From: Pseudomonadota bacterium
Lineage (GTDB): Bacteria > Pseudomonadota > Alphaproteobacteria > Azospirillales > Azospirillaceae
Assembly (NCBI GenBank): GCA_023416455.1
Contig: JAEZHQ010000608.1
Span: forward strand, 1-12,242
Length of the DNA: 12,242 nt
Reading direction: 5' to 3'
In this document: one piece after another, positions 6,395 to 12,242 of the stretch
Layout: each line of letters starts with the position of its first letter
Position numbering within the stretch: position 1 is the first letter of the stretch
Notes under the pieces: generated by a model
What the model was told of the DNA's origin: nothing
Seen by the model: the letters and a program-made list of their open reading frames with translations, nothing else
The model's database searches: none
Position numbers and translations under genes: made by a program

Positions 6395-7342
6395 GTGACC
6401 GAACCTCTCCCCCCGATCGAGCTGGCGCCGCCGGACATCGCCCCCTACCGGCACGGCAACACCGGGATCGACTTCGCCACCACGCTGACCGGCGACCGGC
6501 CGGGGCCGCATGTGGTCATCACGGCGCTGGTGCACGGCAACGAGATCGCCGGGGCGGTGGCCGTGGACGCCCTGTTCCGCATGGGGCTGCGGCCCAGGCG
6601 CGGGCGGCTGAGCCTGGTCTTCGCCAACACCGCCGCCTACCGCGGCTTCGACCGCGCGCGCCCCTTCGCGGCGCGCTTCGTCGAGGAGGACTTCAACCGC
6701 CTGTGGTCGGCCGCGGTGCTGGACGGCCCCCGCGACAGCGTGGAGCTGCGCCGCGCCCGCCAGCTCCGCCCGCTGTTCGACTCGGCCGACCTTCTCCTCG
6801 ACCTGCACTCCATGACCGCCGACACGGCCCCGATGATCCTGTGCGGCCGCACCGCGCGCGGGCGGGATCTCGCCGGGCGGCTGGGTTACCCGGCCTGGAT
6901 CGTCGCCGACGGTGGGCACGCCGCCGGCCGCCGCCTGATCGACTATGCCGGCTTCGCCGATCCCGGCGGCGCGCGCACCGCCCTGCTGGTCGAATGCGGC
7001 CAGCACTGGCGCGCCGAGACCGGCCGGGTGGCGGTGGAGAGCTGCCTGCGCTTCCTGCTGGCCCAGGGCATGGTCGACCCCGCCCTGGCGCAAGCGCATC
7101 TGCGCCCGCACCAGGCGGCGCAGCGGCTGGTGGATGTCACCGACACCGTGACCGCGCAGACCGAGGACTTCGTCTTCGACGCCCCCTACGTCGGGCTGGA
7201 GATCCTGCCCCGCGCCGGCACGGTGCTGGGCCGCGACGGCCGCCGCCCGGTGGTCACCCCCTACGACGACTGCGTGCTGATCATGCCGGCGCGCCGGCCC
7301 AAGCCCGGCCAGACCGCCGTCCGTCTGGGCCGGCTGGTGTGA
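6395..7342 (+). CDS. Succinylglutamate desuccinylase/aspartoacylase family protein (315 aa)
   Basis: M14-like zinc hydrolase that removes an acyl group from an N-acyl amino acid or a related amide. The zinc ligands are visible as H47 and E50 in ALVHGNEIAG and H138 in LLDLHSM. FVEEDFNRLW (95-104) carries the Asn-Arg substrate-binding pair of the family. E200 in LLVECGQH is the likely catalytic acid/base. The C-terminal part (about 245-315) is a beta-rich domain usual in the family. The start is uncertain. GTG 6395 gives the normal length, with homology beginning at APYRHGNTG, but only a poor GAGA lies upstream. The frame is open far upstream through the 15-bp repeat without an ATG near the gene. 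The exact substrate cannot be told. It is divergent from an N-formylglutamate amidohydrolase family gene, suggesting a shared role in acyl-amino-acid turnover, which is inference. Confidence 0.88.
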   Translation: MTEPLPPIELAPPDIAPYRHGNTGIDFATTLTGDRPGPHVVITALVHGNEIAGAVAVDALFRMGLRPRRGRLSLVFANTAAYRGFDRARPFAARFVEEDFNRLWSAAVLDGPRDSVELRRARQLRPLFDSADLLLDLHSMTADTAPMILCGRTARGRDLAGRLGYPAWIVADGGHAAGRRLIDYAGFADPGGARTALLVECGQHWRAETGRVAVESCLRFLLAQGMVDPALAQAHLRPHQAAQRLVDVTDTVTAQTEDFVFDAPYVGLEILPRAGTVLGRDGRRPVVTPYDDCVLIMPARRPKPGQTAVRLGRLV

Positions 7343-7370
7343 TACGGCCGGCGCGCTGCGACCGGGTAGC

Positions 7371-7383
7371 CCCGCTCAGCGGG
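7371..7383. terminator. Short hairpin between convergent genes
   Basis: CCCGC (7371-7375) and GCGGG (7379-7383) flank TCA, which is the complement of the creA-family stop codon. The stem has only five pairs and no T run, so this is a weak candidate for a shared terminator of the convergent hydrolase and CreA genes. Confidence 0.22.
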
Positions 7384-7927
7384 CGGGCGGGCGGCCCTTG
7401 GTCCATTGCGCGCCGGTGTCGACCAGCGGCACGGTGGAGATCGACATCTTGGCCGAGGCGTCCTTCACCTGCCGGCTGTAGACCACATAAACGAGCGTGT
7501 CGTTCAGCCGGTCGTAGATGCGCCGGATGGCGATGGACTTGAAGACCAGGCTCTTGCGTTCGGAGAAGACCTCCTCGCCCTTGGCCGACAGATCGATGTC
7601 GCCGATCACCACGGGGCCGGTGCGCCGGCAGGCGATGGAGGCGTTGGAGGGATCCTCGAACCAGTTCCCCTTGGTCAGGCGGTCGAGGACGCTGCGGTCG
7701 AAATCGACGAGGTGGCAGGTGACGCCCTGGACCTTGGGGTCCTCCACCGCCTGAACCTCCAGCCCGTTCCCGGTCCAGTCGTTGGAGAAGCGGCCGACCA
7801 CCGCGTCGGCCGCCACGGCGGCAGCGGGGGTCAGCAGCGCCAGCGCCAACGCCGCGCCTACCCCCATCGGCCGGATCAGAACCAACGGGTTGCGGCAAAC
7901 GTTAAGGGCAGGGAACGGGCTGCGCAT
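7376..7927 (-). CDS. creA: CreA family protein, secreted (183 aa)
   Basis: Homologue of the E. coli CreA protein, whose molecular role is not established. Recognised from DPKVQGVTCHL (63-73) and DPSNASIACRRTGPV (92-106), the two most conserved blocks of the family. The Cys at 71 and 100 could form a disulfide after export. The N-terminus is a signal peptide: a basic n-region, a hydrophobic stretch (about 22-38) and a likely cleavage site after Ala-rich AVAA around residue 40. The mature protein is therefore about 143 aa and probably periplasmic. The start at 7927 is supported by GGAG 9 bases upstream. An internal ATG at 7867 (residue 21) would give a more compact signal peptide but has no Shine-Dalgarno. 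The gene is divergent from the AI-2E family gene. No creB, creC or creD genes are nearby. Confidence 0.9.
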   Translation of the reverse strand: MRSPFPALNVCRNPLVLIRPMGVGAALALALLTPAAAVAADAVVGRFSNDWTGNGLEVQAVEDPKVQGVTCHLVDFDRSVLDRLTKGNWFEDPSNASIACRRTGPVVIGDIDLSAKGEEVFSERKSLVFKSIAIRRIYDRLNDTLVYVVYSRQVKDASAKMSISTVPLVDTGAQWTKGRPPAR

Positions 7928-7952
7928 CGCATGGAACTCCGGGCATGACGGG

Positions 7953-7978
7953 CCGGGGGCCGCGAGGCGCGGTCCCGG
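7953..7978. other. GC-rich hairpin in the creA / AI-2E transporter divergent spacer
   Basis: GGGCCGCG (7957-7964) pairs with CGCGGTCCC (7968-7976), with one bulged T and a 3-base loop, and CC/GG outside may extend it. It lies between two divergent starts (7927 and 8044), so it may be part of a leader RNA or an operator. The rest of the 116-bp spacer shows no clear promoter hexamers. Confidence 0.3.
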
Positions 7979-8043
7979 AATAGCCCTAGATCGGATGGGT
8001 GCGCCGTCCCGTCAAGCCACCGGTCCGGAGCCGACAGCCGCGC

Positions 8044-9156
8044 ATGAGCGACCGCACCATCGACCCGCCCCTCGCCCCGCCGCCGGAACCGGCGACCGCC
8101 CCCCTGCCCCCCGCCCGCCACCCCCGCGACCCGGTGCGGCTGGCGGTGGTCGGACTGTTCGTCATCGCCCTCCTGTTCACGCTGTACTTCGGGCGCGACG
8201 TGCTGCTGCCGATCATGCTGGCGCTGATCCTGAGCCTGTTGCTGCGCCCCTGCGTGCGCGGGCTCTACCGGCTGGGCCTGCCGGAGGCGATGGGGGCGGC
8301 GGTGATGGTGATCCTGGTCTTCGGGCTGGCGGGGCTGGCGGCCTACACGCTGGCCGGCCCGGCGGCCGACTGGATCAAGCGCATGCCGCGCGTGGTCAGC
8401 GAGCTGGAGTTCAAGCTCGGCGACATCCGCGAGGGCATCGATCGCGCCCGCGAGGCGTCGCGCCAGATCGAGCAGATCACCGGCAGCCAGGAGGGGGCGG
8501 CGCGCGAGGTGGTGGTGCGCGGTCCGACCCTGGCGGAGCAGGTGCTCAACCAGGTCGAGTCCTTCATCGCCAACGTGGTGATCCTCCAGGTGCTGCTGTA
8601 TTTCTTCCTGGCCCGCGGCCGGCAGAGCCTGGAGTCGCTGATCGGCACCATGCGCAGCGTCGACGACCGCATCCACTACGCCATGGTCGCCGGCACGGTG
8701 CAGAGGAACATCGCCGCCTATCTCGCCACCATCACCGTGATCAACCTCTTCCTCGGCGTGGCGACGGCGCTCGCCATGTGGGCCTGGGGGGTGCCCAACG
8801 CCGCGCTGTGGGGCACGCTGGCCGGGCTGATCAACTTCATCCCCTTCATCGGGCCGGCGGTGATGACGGTGGTCCTGTTCCTGGTCTCGGCCCTCAGCTT
8901 CCAGGGCCTGTTCAACATCCTGGGACCGCCCTTGACCTTCGTCGCGCTGACCACGCTGGAGGGCAACTTCCTGACGCCGATGATCGTCGGACGCAGGCTG
9001 GCGCTCAACCCCATCGCGGTGTTCGTCTCGATCCTCTTCTGGGGCTGGATGTGGGGCATCCCCGGCGCCCTGCTGGCGGTGCCGATCCTGGCCATCCTGA
9101 AGATCCTGTTCGACGCCCACGAGCCGCTGAAGCCGGTCGGCGCGCTGCTCGGCTGA
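8044..9156 (+). CDS. AI-2E family transporter (370 aa)
   Basis: Inner-membrane protein of the AI-2E / PerM family. Members export the quorum signal AI-2 or act as antiporters or permeases, and substrate cannot be assigned from sequence. The layout is typical. A Pro-rich cytoplasmic N-terminus (1-30) comes first, then hydrophobic segments at about 33-49, 52-69 and 83-106. An amphipathic charged stretch follows (about 107-170), then hydrophobic segments at about 171-190, 224-248, 252-285, 293-315 and 322-357. Family signatures are NFIPFIGP (264-271) and the block ending GNFLTPMIVGRRLALNP (307-323). Length is normal. The ATG at 8044 is preferred because the protein then has normal length; GGAG (8027-8030) is 13 bases upstream, a long gap. 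A GTG at 7999 in the same frame is possible. It lies upstream of qmcA on the same strand with a 109-bp gap. Confidence 0.92.
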   Translation: MSDRTIDPPLAPPPEPATAPLPPARHPRDPVRLAVVGLFVIALLFTLYFGRDVLLPIMLALILSLLLRPCVRGLYRLGLPEAMGAAVMVILVFGLAGLAAYTLAGPAADWIKRMPRVVSELEFKLGDIREGIDRAREASRQIEQITGSQEGAAREVVVRGPTLAEQVLNQVESFIANVVILQVLLYFFLARGRQSLESLIGTMRSVDDRIHYAMVAGTVQRNIAAYLATITVINLFLGVATALAMWAWGVPNAALWGTLAGLINFIPFIGPAVMTVVLFLVSALSFQGLFNILGPPLTFVALTTLEGNFLTPMIVGRRLALNPIAVFVSILFWGWMWGIPGALLAVPILAILKILFDAHEPLKPVGALLG

Positions 9157-9221
9157 CGCTCGGCGCTGGCCTTCCCGGCGCGCCCATGGCATCGTCGCCC
9201 CGGCGTTTCCCCCGGCGGGCG

Positions 9222-9257
9222 GCATCGGGGGCTGCATCGGGGGTTGCATCGGAGGGC
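9222..9257 (+). repeat. 12-bp tandem repeat, three copies, carrying the qmcA ribosome binding site
   Basis: Three adjacent units start with GCATCGG: GCATCGGGGGCT (9222-9233), GCATCGGGGGTT (9234-9245) and GCATCGGAGGGC (9246-9257). The third copy differs by the change that creates GGAGGG (9251-9256), the Shine-Dalgarno sequence 9 bases before ATG 9266. Confidence 0.85.
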
Positions 9258-9265
9258 CCAGGGGC

Positions 9266-10252
9266 ATGATGATCGGCGGCTTCGCTCTCTTCGTGATCGC
9301 GCTGCTCGTCTTCGCGCTGGCGCTGGTCCTGCTCGGCGTGCGGACGGTGCCCCAGGGGCAGGAATGGACGGTGGAGCGCTTCGGCCGCTACACGCGCACG
9401 CTCCGGCCGGGCCTGCACCTGCTGATCCCGCTGATCGACCGGGTCGGCCGCAAGCAGAGCATGATGGAGACGGTGCTCGACGTTCCCTCGCAGGAGATCA
9501 TCACCCGCGACAACGCCATGGTCACGGTGGACGGGGTCGTCTTTTTCCAGGTGATCGACGCCGCCAAGGCGTCCTACGAGGTCAACAACCTGCAACTGGC
9601 CATCCTCAACCTGACCATGACCAACGTGCGCACGGTCATGGGCTCCATGGACCTGGACGAGCTGCTGTCCCAGCGCGACCAGATCAACGCCCGGCTTCTG
9701 TCGGTGGTGGACGACGCCACCAGCCCCTGGGGCCTCAAGGTCACCCGCATCGAGATCCGCGACATCCAGCCGCCGCGCGACCTCGTCGACAGCATGGCCC
9801 GCCAGATGAAGGCGGAGCGCGACCGCCGCGCCGCCATCCTGGAGGCCGAGGGCCAGCGTCAGGCGGCGATCCTGCGCGCCGAGGGCGAGAAGCAGGCCGC
9901 CATCCTCCAGGCCGAGGGCCGCCGCGAGGCCGCCTTCCGCGACGCCGAGGCGCGCGAGCGCGAGGCCGGCGCGGAGGCCGAGGCGACCCGCCTGGTGTCG
10001 GAGGCCATCGCGACGGGCAACGTCCAGGCGATCAACTATTTCGTCGCCCAGCGCTATGTGGAGGCGCTGACCGCGGTGGCCTCGGCGCCGAACCAGAAGG
10101 TGCTGTTCCTGCCGCTGGAGGCGGCCAGCGTCATCGGCGCCCTCGGCGGCATCGCCGAGATCGCCCGCGACGCCTTCCCCGGCCGGCCCGGGCCGGCGGG
10201 CGGGCCGCCCCCCGCCGCCCAGCGCGGACCCTGGAACCGGGAGGCGCCGTGA
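9266..10252 (+). CDS. qmcA: SPFH/Band 7 (stomatin-like) membrane protein, QmcA-like (328 aa)
   Basis: Membrane-anchored scaffold protein of the SPFH family, forming large oligomers in lipid microdomains and often paired with an NfeD protein. One N-terminal membrane segment (about 4-24) leads into the SPFH domain (about 25-180). VPQGQEWTVERFGRYTRTL (28-46) closely resembles E. coli QmcA, as do LDVPSQE, TNVRTVMGSMDLDELLSQRD and KVTRIEIRDIQPP. From 187 to 230 there is a coiled coil of four 11-residue units of the type xQAAILxAEGx. The conserved INYFVAQRYVEAL block (256-268) follows. The tail (304-328) is Pro/Gly-rich and likely disordered. GGAGGG sits 9 bases before ATG 9266; the next codon is also ATG (9269). 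The stop codon overlaps the NfeD start in GTGA, so the two are translationally coupled. Confidence 0.95.
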   Translation: MMIGGFALFVIALLVFALALVLLGVRTVPQGQEWTVERFGRYTRTLRPGLHLLIPLIDRVGRKQSMMETVLDVPSQEIITRDNAMVTVDGVVFFQVIDAAKASYEVNNLQLAILNLTMTNVRTVMGSMDLDELLSQRDQINARLLSVVDDATSPWGLKVTRIEIRDIQPPRDLVDSMARQMKAERDRRAAILEAEGQRQAAILRAEGEKQAAILQAEGRREAAFRDAEAREREAGAEAEATRLVSEAIATGNVQAINYFVAQRYVEALTAVASAPNQKVLFLPLEAASVIGALGGIAEIARDAFPGRPGPAGGPPPAAQRGPWNREAP

Positions 10253-10677
10253 TCGAGTTCTGGCACTGGTGGGTTCTGGCGGCCCTGCTCGGCGCCGTGG
10301 AGACGGTGGCCCCGGGGGCCGCCTTCCTGTGGCTGGGGGGTGCCGCCGGCGTCGTCGGGCTGGTCCTGCTGGCCTGGCCGGCCATGTCGTGGGAGGTGCA
10401 GGGGCTGCTGTTCGCCGCCCTCGCCATCGCCGCCGTGGTGGGCGTGCGGGCGATGGCCGAACGCTCAGCCGGCGCGGCGCCGGAGACCGGGCTGAACCGC
10501 CGGGCCGAACAGTACATCGGCACCCTCCAGATCCTGGAGAGCCCCATCGTCAACGGCCGCGGGCGCGCCCAGGTCGGCGACGGGCTGTGGACGGTGGAGG
10601 GGCCGGACCTTCCCGCCGGGACCACGGTCCGGGTCGTCGGCGCCGATGGAATCCGGCTCAAGGTCGAGAAGGCCTAG
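10249..10677 (+). CDS. NfeD family membrane protein, short form (142 aa)
   Basis: Small inner-membrane partner of the SPFH protein encoded just upstream, equivalent in position and length to E. coli YbbJ beside QmcA. Three hydrophobic segments (about 7-24, 27-43 and 49-68) precede a soluble domain (about 85-142) with the NfeD OB-fold pattern. This includes IGTLQILESPIVNGRGRAQVG and the later GDGLWTVEGPDLPAG, and it ends with the beta strand GIRLKVEKA. No serine-protease domain is present, so this is the short NfeD type. The GTG start overlaps the qmcA stop by four bases (GTGA), which decides the start and implies an operon. Its 3' 213 bp are overlapped antisense by the open frame of the convergent hypothetical gene. 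Confidence 0.93.
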   Translation: MIEFWHWWVLAALLGAVETVAPGAAFLWLGGAAGVVGLVLLAWPAMSWEVQGLLFAALAIAAVVGVRAMAERSAGAAPETGLNRRAEQYIGTLQILESPIVNGRGRAQVGDGLWTVEGPDLPAGTTVRVVGADGIRLKVEKA

Positions 10678-10902
10678 CCGCCAATCGCAACGCCGCACGC
10701 CGGCGCCGTCGAGATCGTCGCGGATCGCGACGGCGCGCTGCTCCAGGTGGTGGGCCAGCCGGCCGAGGCCGCGGTCGCCGGTCGCCGCCGCCCGCACCGC
10801 CGCCTGCCGGCTCAGCCCTTCGAGCTGGCGCGCCATGGCCCGGTAATCGGGAACCGCGGCCTTGGCGGAATCGTCCCGCCCTTCCGTCCGCTTCGTCTCC
10901 AT
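10465..10902 (-). CDS. Hypothetical protein, convergent with and overlapping nfeD
   Basis: No family recognised. The first 75 residues lie outside nfeD and look coding. They use G or C at nearly all third positions and form a charged, Ala-rich helical sequence (for example RAMARQLEGLSRQAAV, residues 21-36, and RGLGRLAHHLEQRA, 44-57). GCGGAG lies 4 bases before the ATG at 10902. From residue 76 on, the frame runs antisense through the last 213 bp of nfeD, and there the sequence (Asp/Gly/Pro-rich, low complexity) does not look like a protein. A TAG in a neighbouring minus frame at 10676-10674 overlaps the nfeD stop as CTAG, so a one-base shift would end the protein at about 75 residues. The true protein may thus be about 75 aa with a frameshift in this sequence, or a longer protein with a non-conserved tail. 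Confidence 0.5.
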   Translation of the reverse strand: METKRTEGRDDSAKAAVPDYRAMARQLEGLSRQAAVRAAATGDRGLGRLAHHLEQRAVAIRDDLDGAGVRRCDWRLGLLDLEPDSIGADDPDRGPGGKVRPLHRPQPVADLGAPAAVDDGALQDLEGADVLFGPAVQPGLRRRAG

Positions 10903-10965
10903 GGCGCTCCGCCATCCCGCATTGCCGCATCAATCGGTGCGCATGCTGGCACGCGGTGCGGCCCG

Positions 10966-10978
10966 GCGTGAATCACGC
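10966..10978. promoter_or_regulatory. Perfect 13-bp palindrome upstream of the hypothetical gene
   Basis: GCGTGA and TCACGC flank a single A. The site lies 64 bases upstream of the minus-strand start at 10902, a suitable place for an operator of that gene. The left arm can also pair with CACGC at 10950-10954. A binding protein is not known; it could equally be a hairpin at the 3' end of the HRDC gene transcript. Confidence 0.3.
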
Positions 10979-10988
10979 TTAGGGCGAT

Positions 10989-11099
10989 GGCCGGCCGTCA
11001 CTTCGGCGGAGGGAGCGGCCGCCGGCCGATCCCCCCGCCTAGGCCGTTCGCCGGGGATCCCGGCCCCGGGGCAGAGGTGTCGGTGGAGCGGGGATCCCC
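10989..11099 (-). repeat. Palindrome-rich GC spacer downstream of the HRDC gene
   Basis: This lies in the 226-bp gap between the HRDC gene stop (11129) and the next minus-strand start (10902). GGCCGGC (10989-10995) faces GCCGGCC (11021-11027) as 7-bp arms. GGGGATCCC occurs twice, at 11053-11061 and within the perfect palindrome GGGGATCCCC at 11090-11099; the two copies are also complementary to each other. The stems could terminate transcription from the HRDC gene. I see no gene in this gap. Confidence 0.45.
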
Positions 11100-11128
11100 T
11101 TCCGGTGGGCGCCTCCTGCCCCCCACGA

Positions 11129-11545
11129 TCAGTCGATCAGCTCGTCCAGGGTGGCGCGGACGACCTGCACGATCTCCGCGCCGAAATGGCCGACGTCGAG
11201 GTCGCGGGCGCCGACGATGATGGACAGCTCGCGTTCGGTGGTGGGGGCGAAGCGGGCCACCTCGGCCACCAGCTCGTCGGGCAGGATGGCGTCGCGGAGA
11301 ATCCCCTCGCGCGCCGCGGCGCGCTCGCGCCAGCCGTTGAGCGCGGCGCTGATGGCGGCCTCGATCTGGAGGGATTCCTCCTTGCGCCGGAGATCCTGGT
11401 AGAGGACCAGGACGCGCCAGGCACCCTCGGCGTAGGCGGTGTCGATCCGCTGCACCTCGACCGTGCGCAGGAAGGCCGAGAGTTGCCCCTGCGCCTCCTC
11501 GGCGCTGGCGTCCGGAATCATGAAGGTGCGGATTTCCGTGCTCAT
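11129..11545 (-). CDS. Small HRDC-domain protein (138 aa)
   Basis: The C-terminal half (about 63-132) has the pattern of an HRDC domain, a helical nucleic-acid-binding module of RecQ helicases and RNase D. It shows ALNGWRERAAAREG (68-81), AILPDELVAEVARFAPTT (86-103) and then HFGAEIVQVVRA (120-131). The usual Gly-Val-Gly hairpin between helices is degenerate here (VGARDLDVG). The first 60 residues form a separate small domain (STEIRTFMIP, then AYAEGAWRVLVLYQ). No helicase or nuclease is fused, and none is in the window. As I recall, small stand-alone HRDC proteins with this two-part layout occur as accessory genes of diversity-generating retroelements, but also alone. I see no reverse transcriptase here. 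The start at 11545 is preferred because GGGGA lies close upstream and the family-like sequence begins there; the frame is open back to 11602. Divergent from the gene at 11791. Confidence 0.75.
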   Translation of the reverse strand: MSTEIRTFMIPDASAEEAQGQLSAFLRTVEVQRIDTAYAEGAWRVLVLYQDLRRKEESLQIEAAISAALNGWRERAAAREGILRDAILPDELVAEVARFAPTTERELSIIVGARDLDVGHFGAEIVQVVRATLDELID

Positions 11546-11790
11546 CCCGGTCCCCGGTCGTGCGTCGTATTCCCGCCAGGGTACACGAAAGGGGACGGGC
11601 ACCGCCAGAACCGCAAGCCCGCAACCCTTTCCCCACCGCAGCAGCGGCCCGGAGGCGGCAGCGGCGCGAGCGAAGGGGATACCCCGGAATGCCGCCTGCC
11701 GACCCCGCCACCACGCCCGTTATGACGATGGATCAGCCCGGGCGGGGTTTCCCGGCCGGGCCGCCCTGCCCTGCCGAAGGACCATCGAGC

Positions 11791-12242
11791 ATGCCGCCGC
11801 TCCGCCCCGCCTCCGTCCCACCCCCGTCCCGCCGGCCGGCAACGGCCGACCCGGGGGGCGGCGCGCCGGTGGAAGCGGGGCACGCCATCCTCCTCGACCC
11901 CGCCCACCGCGTCGACCTCCATCTGGGCGTCGTTCGGGGGCCGGGGGGCACGCTGGCGCTGACCGCGCGGCAGTGCGCCATTCTCTACTGGGCCGGGCGG
12001 GGCCTCTCCCTGGACGGCATCGCCCGGCGCATGAGCCTGGACGAGGGATGCCTGGACGAGGGATGCCTGAACGAGGGCGCGCTGCTGGAGGCGCTGGCCC
12101 CGCTCGCCGCCGCCGGGGCTCTGGCCCTGCGCCCGGCCACCGCCGACTCCGCGCCGGCCCCGGCCGACGACCGCCTGCCCGCCCTGTGGGAGGCGGCCCA
12201 GGCCGCCCACGCCGCCCGTCCCTTCCTGCGGCCACCCGGCGC
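11791..12242 (+). CDS. Unrecognised protein, N-terminal part, cut by the window end
   Basis: The frame runs off the window end; 150 residues are visible. After a Pro-rich start (1-28) comes HAILLDPAHRVDLHLGVV (31-48), probably two or three beta strands. A helical part follows, with TARQCAILYWAGRGLSLDGI (58-77) leading into ARRMS, then a short repeat and ALLEALAPLAAAGAL. The helical part resembles a small winged-helix or PqqD-like domain (conserved Leu/Ile spacing and a final 'AGAL' strand), but I cannot name the family. Residues 83-97 are three pentapeptides LDEGC, LDEGC and LNEGA, encoded by a 15-bp tandem repeat. GAAGGA (11776-11781) is 9 bases before ATG 11791, which decides the start; in-frame ATGs at 11722 and 11728 lack a Shine-Dalgarno. 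Divergent from the HRDC gene across 245 bp. Confidence 0.65.
   Translation, partial: MPPLRPASVPPPSRRPATADPGGGAPVEAGHAILLDPAHRVDLHLGVVRGPGGTLALTARQCAILYWAGRGLSLDGIARRMSLDEGCLDEGCLNEGALLEALAPLAAAGALALRPATADSAPAPADDRLPALWEAAQAAHAARPFLRPPG
12037..12081 (+). repeat. In-frame 15-bp tandem repeat, three copies
   Basis: CTGGACGAGGGATGC is present exactly twice (12037-12051 and 12052-12066), followed by a third unit (12067-12081) that starts CTGAACGAGGG and then diverges. The repeat lies between two predicted helices of the partial gene. It looks like a recent 15-bp duplication expanding a loop, because the copies are identical. Confidence 0.85.

Noticed and set aside
9804..9957. 33-bp quasi-repeats inside qmcA as a possible minisatellite
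   Set aside because: They encode the 11-residue coiled-coil units normal for this SPFH family, so protein structure explains them.
10945..10960. TGGCAC resembling a sigma-54 -24 element
   Set aside because: No TTGC follows at the required five-base spacing; it reads GCGG there.
10998..11714. A 238-codon minus-strand frame over the HRDC gene
   Set aside because: Shifted frame of the HRDC gene; the HRDC frame has recognisable helices while this one is Arg/Gly/Pro-rich.
1..12242. Search for CRISPR arrays, tRNA genes, insertion sequences and reverse transcriptase
   Set aside because: No spaced direct repeats of CRISPR size, no cloverleaf with a GTTCRA loop, no transposase or integrase and no Y-x-D-D frame could be supported.

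Overview
The window is a very GC-rich stretch with strong G/C preference at third codon positions. The protein families and their closeness to alphaproteobacterial versions suggest an Alphaproteobacterium, perhaps Azospirillum or a relative in the Rhodospirillales. That placement is inference from composition and gene content; no rRNA or other taxonomic marker is present. I found no tRNA, rRNA, CRISPR array, transposase, integrase or reverse transcriptase.

Left part (1-5101). The window opens inside the 3' end of a signalling gene (receiver domain followed by an HPt domain). After a hairpin and an AT-richer gap come three same-strand genes: a large multi-cluster 4Fe-4S protein, moaA (first step of molybdenum cofactor synthesis) and nadK (NAD kinase). 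The iron-sulfur protein and moaA fit a molybdoenzyme or formate dehydrogenase type electron-transfer context, although the enzyme itself is not in view. The moaA leader carries four copies of a TTCGTTC-type heptamer, two of them forming a near-perfect palindrome beside a -10-like TATATT. A 14-bp stem hairpin fills most of the moaA-nadK gap.

Middle part (5102-9156). Two divergent genes for zinc-dependent acyl-amino-acid hydrolases (N-formylglutamate amidohydrolase family on minus, succinylglutamate desuccinylase/aspartoacylase family on plus) flank a 426-bp spacer with a 15-bp tandem repeat. Next come a minus-strand CreA-family secreted protein and a plus-strand AI-2E-family membrane transporter.

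Right part (9157-12242). A qmcA-like SPFH/stomatin gene overlaps an NfeD-family gene by 4 bases, the classic membrane-scaffold pair. A 12-bp triplicated repeat places the ribosome binding site of qmcA. Convergent to this pair is a small hypothetical gene whose frame runs 213 bp antisense into nfeD. A palindrome-rich spacer follows, then a minus-strand gene for a small stand-alone HRDC-domain protein. The last gene is a divergent, unrecognised one, cut by the window end, with an in-frame LDEGC/LDEGC/LNEGA tandem repeat.

Most of the window is ordinary chromosomal housekeeping content. The parts most worth a second look are the HRDC protein with its unrecognised divergent neighbour, the moaA leader, the moaA-nadK hairpin and the small tandem repeats placed at gene starts.
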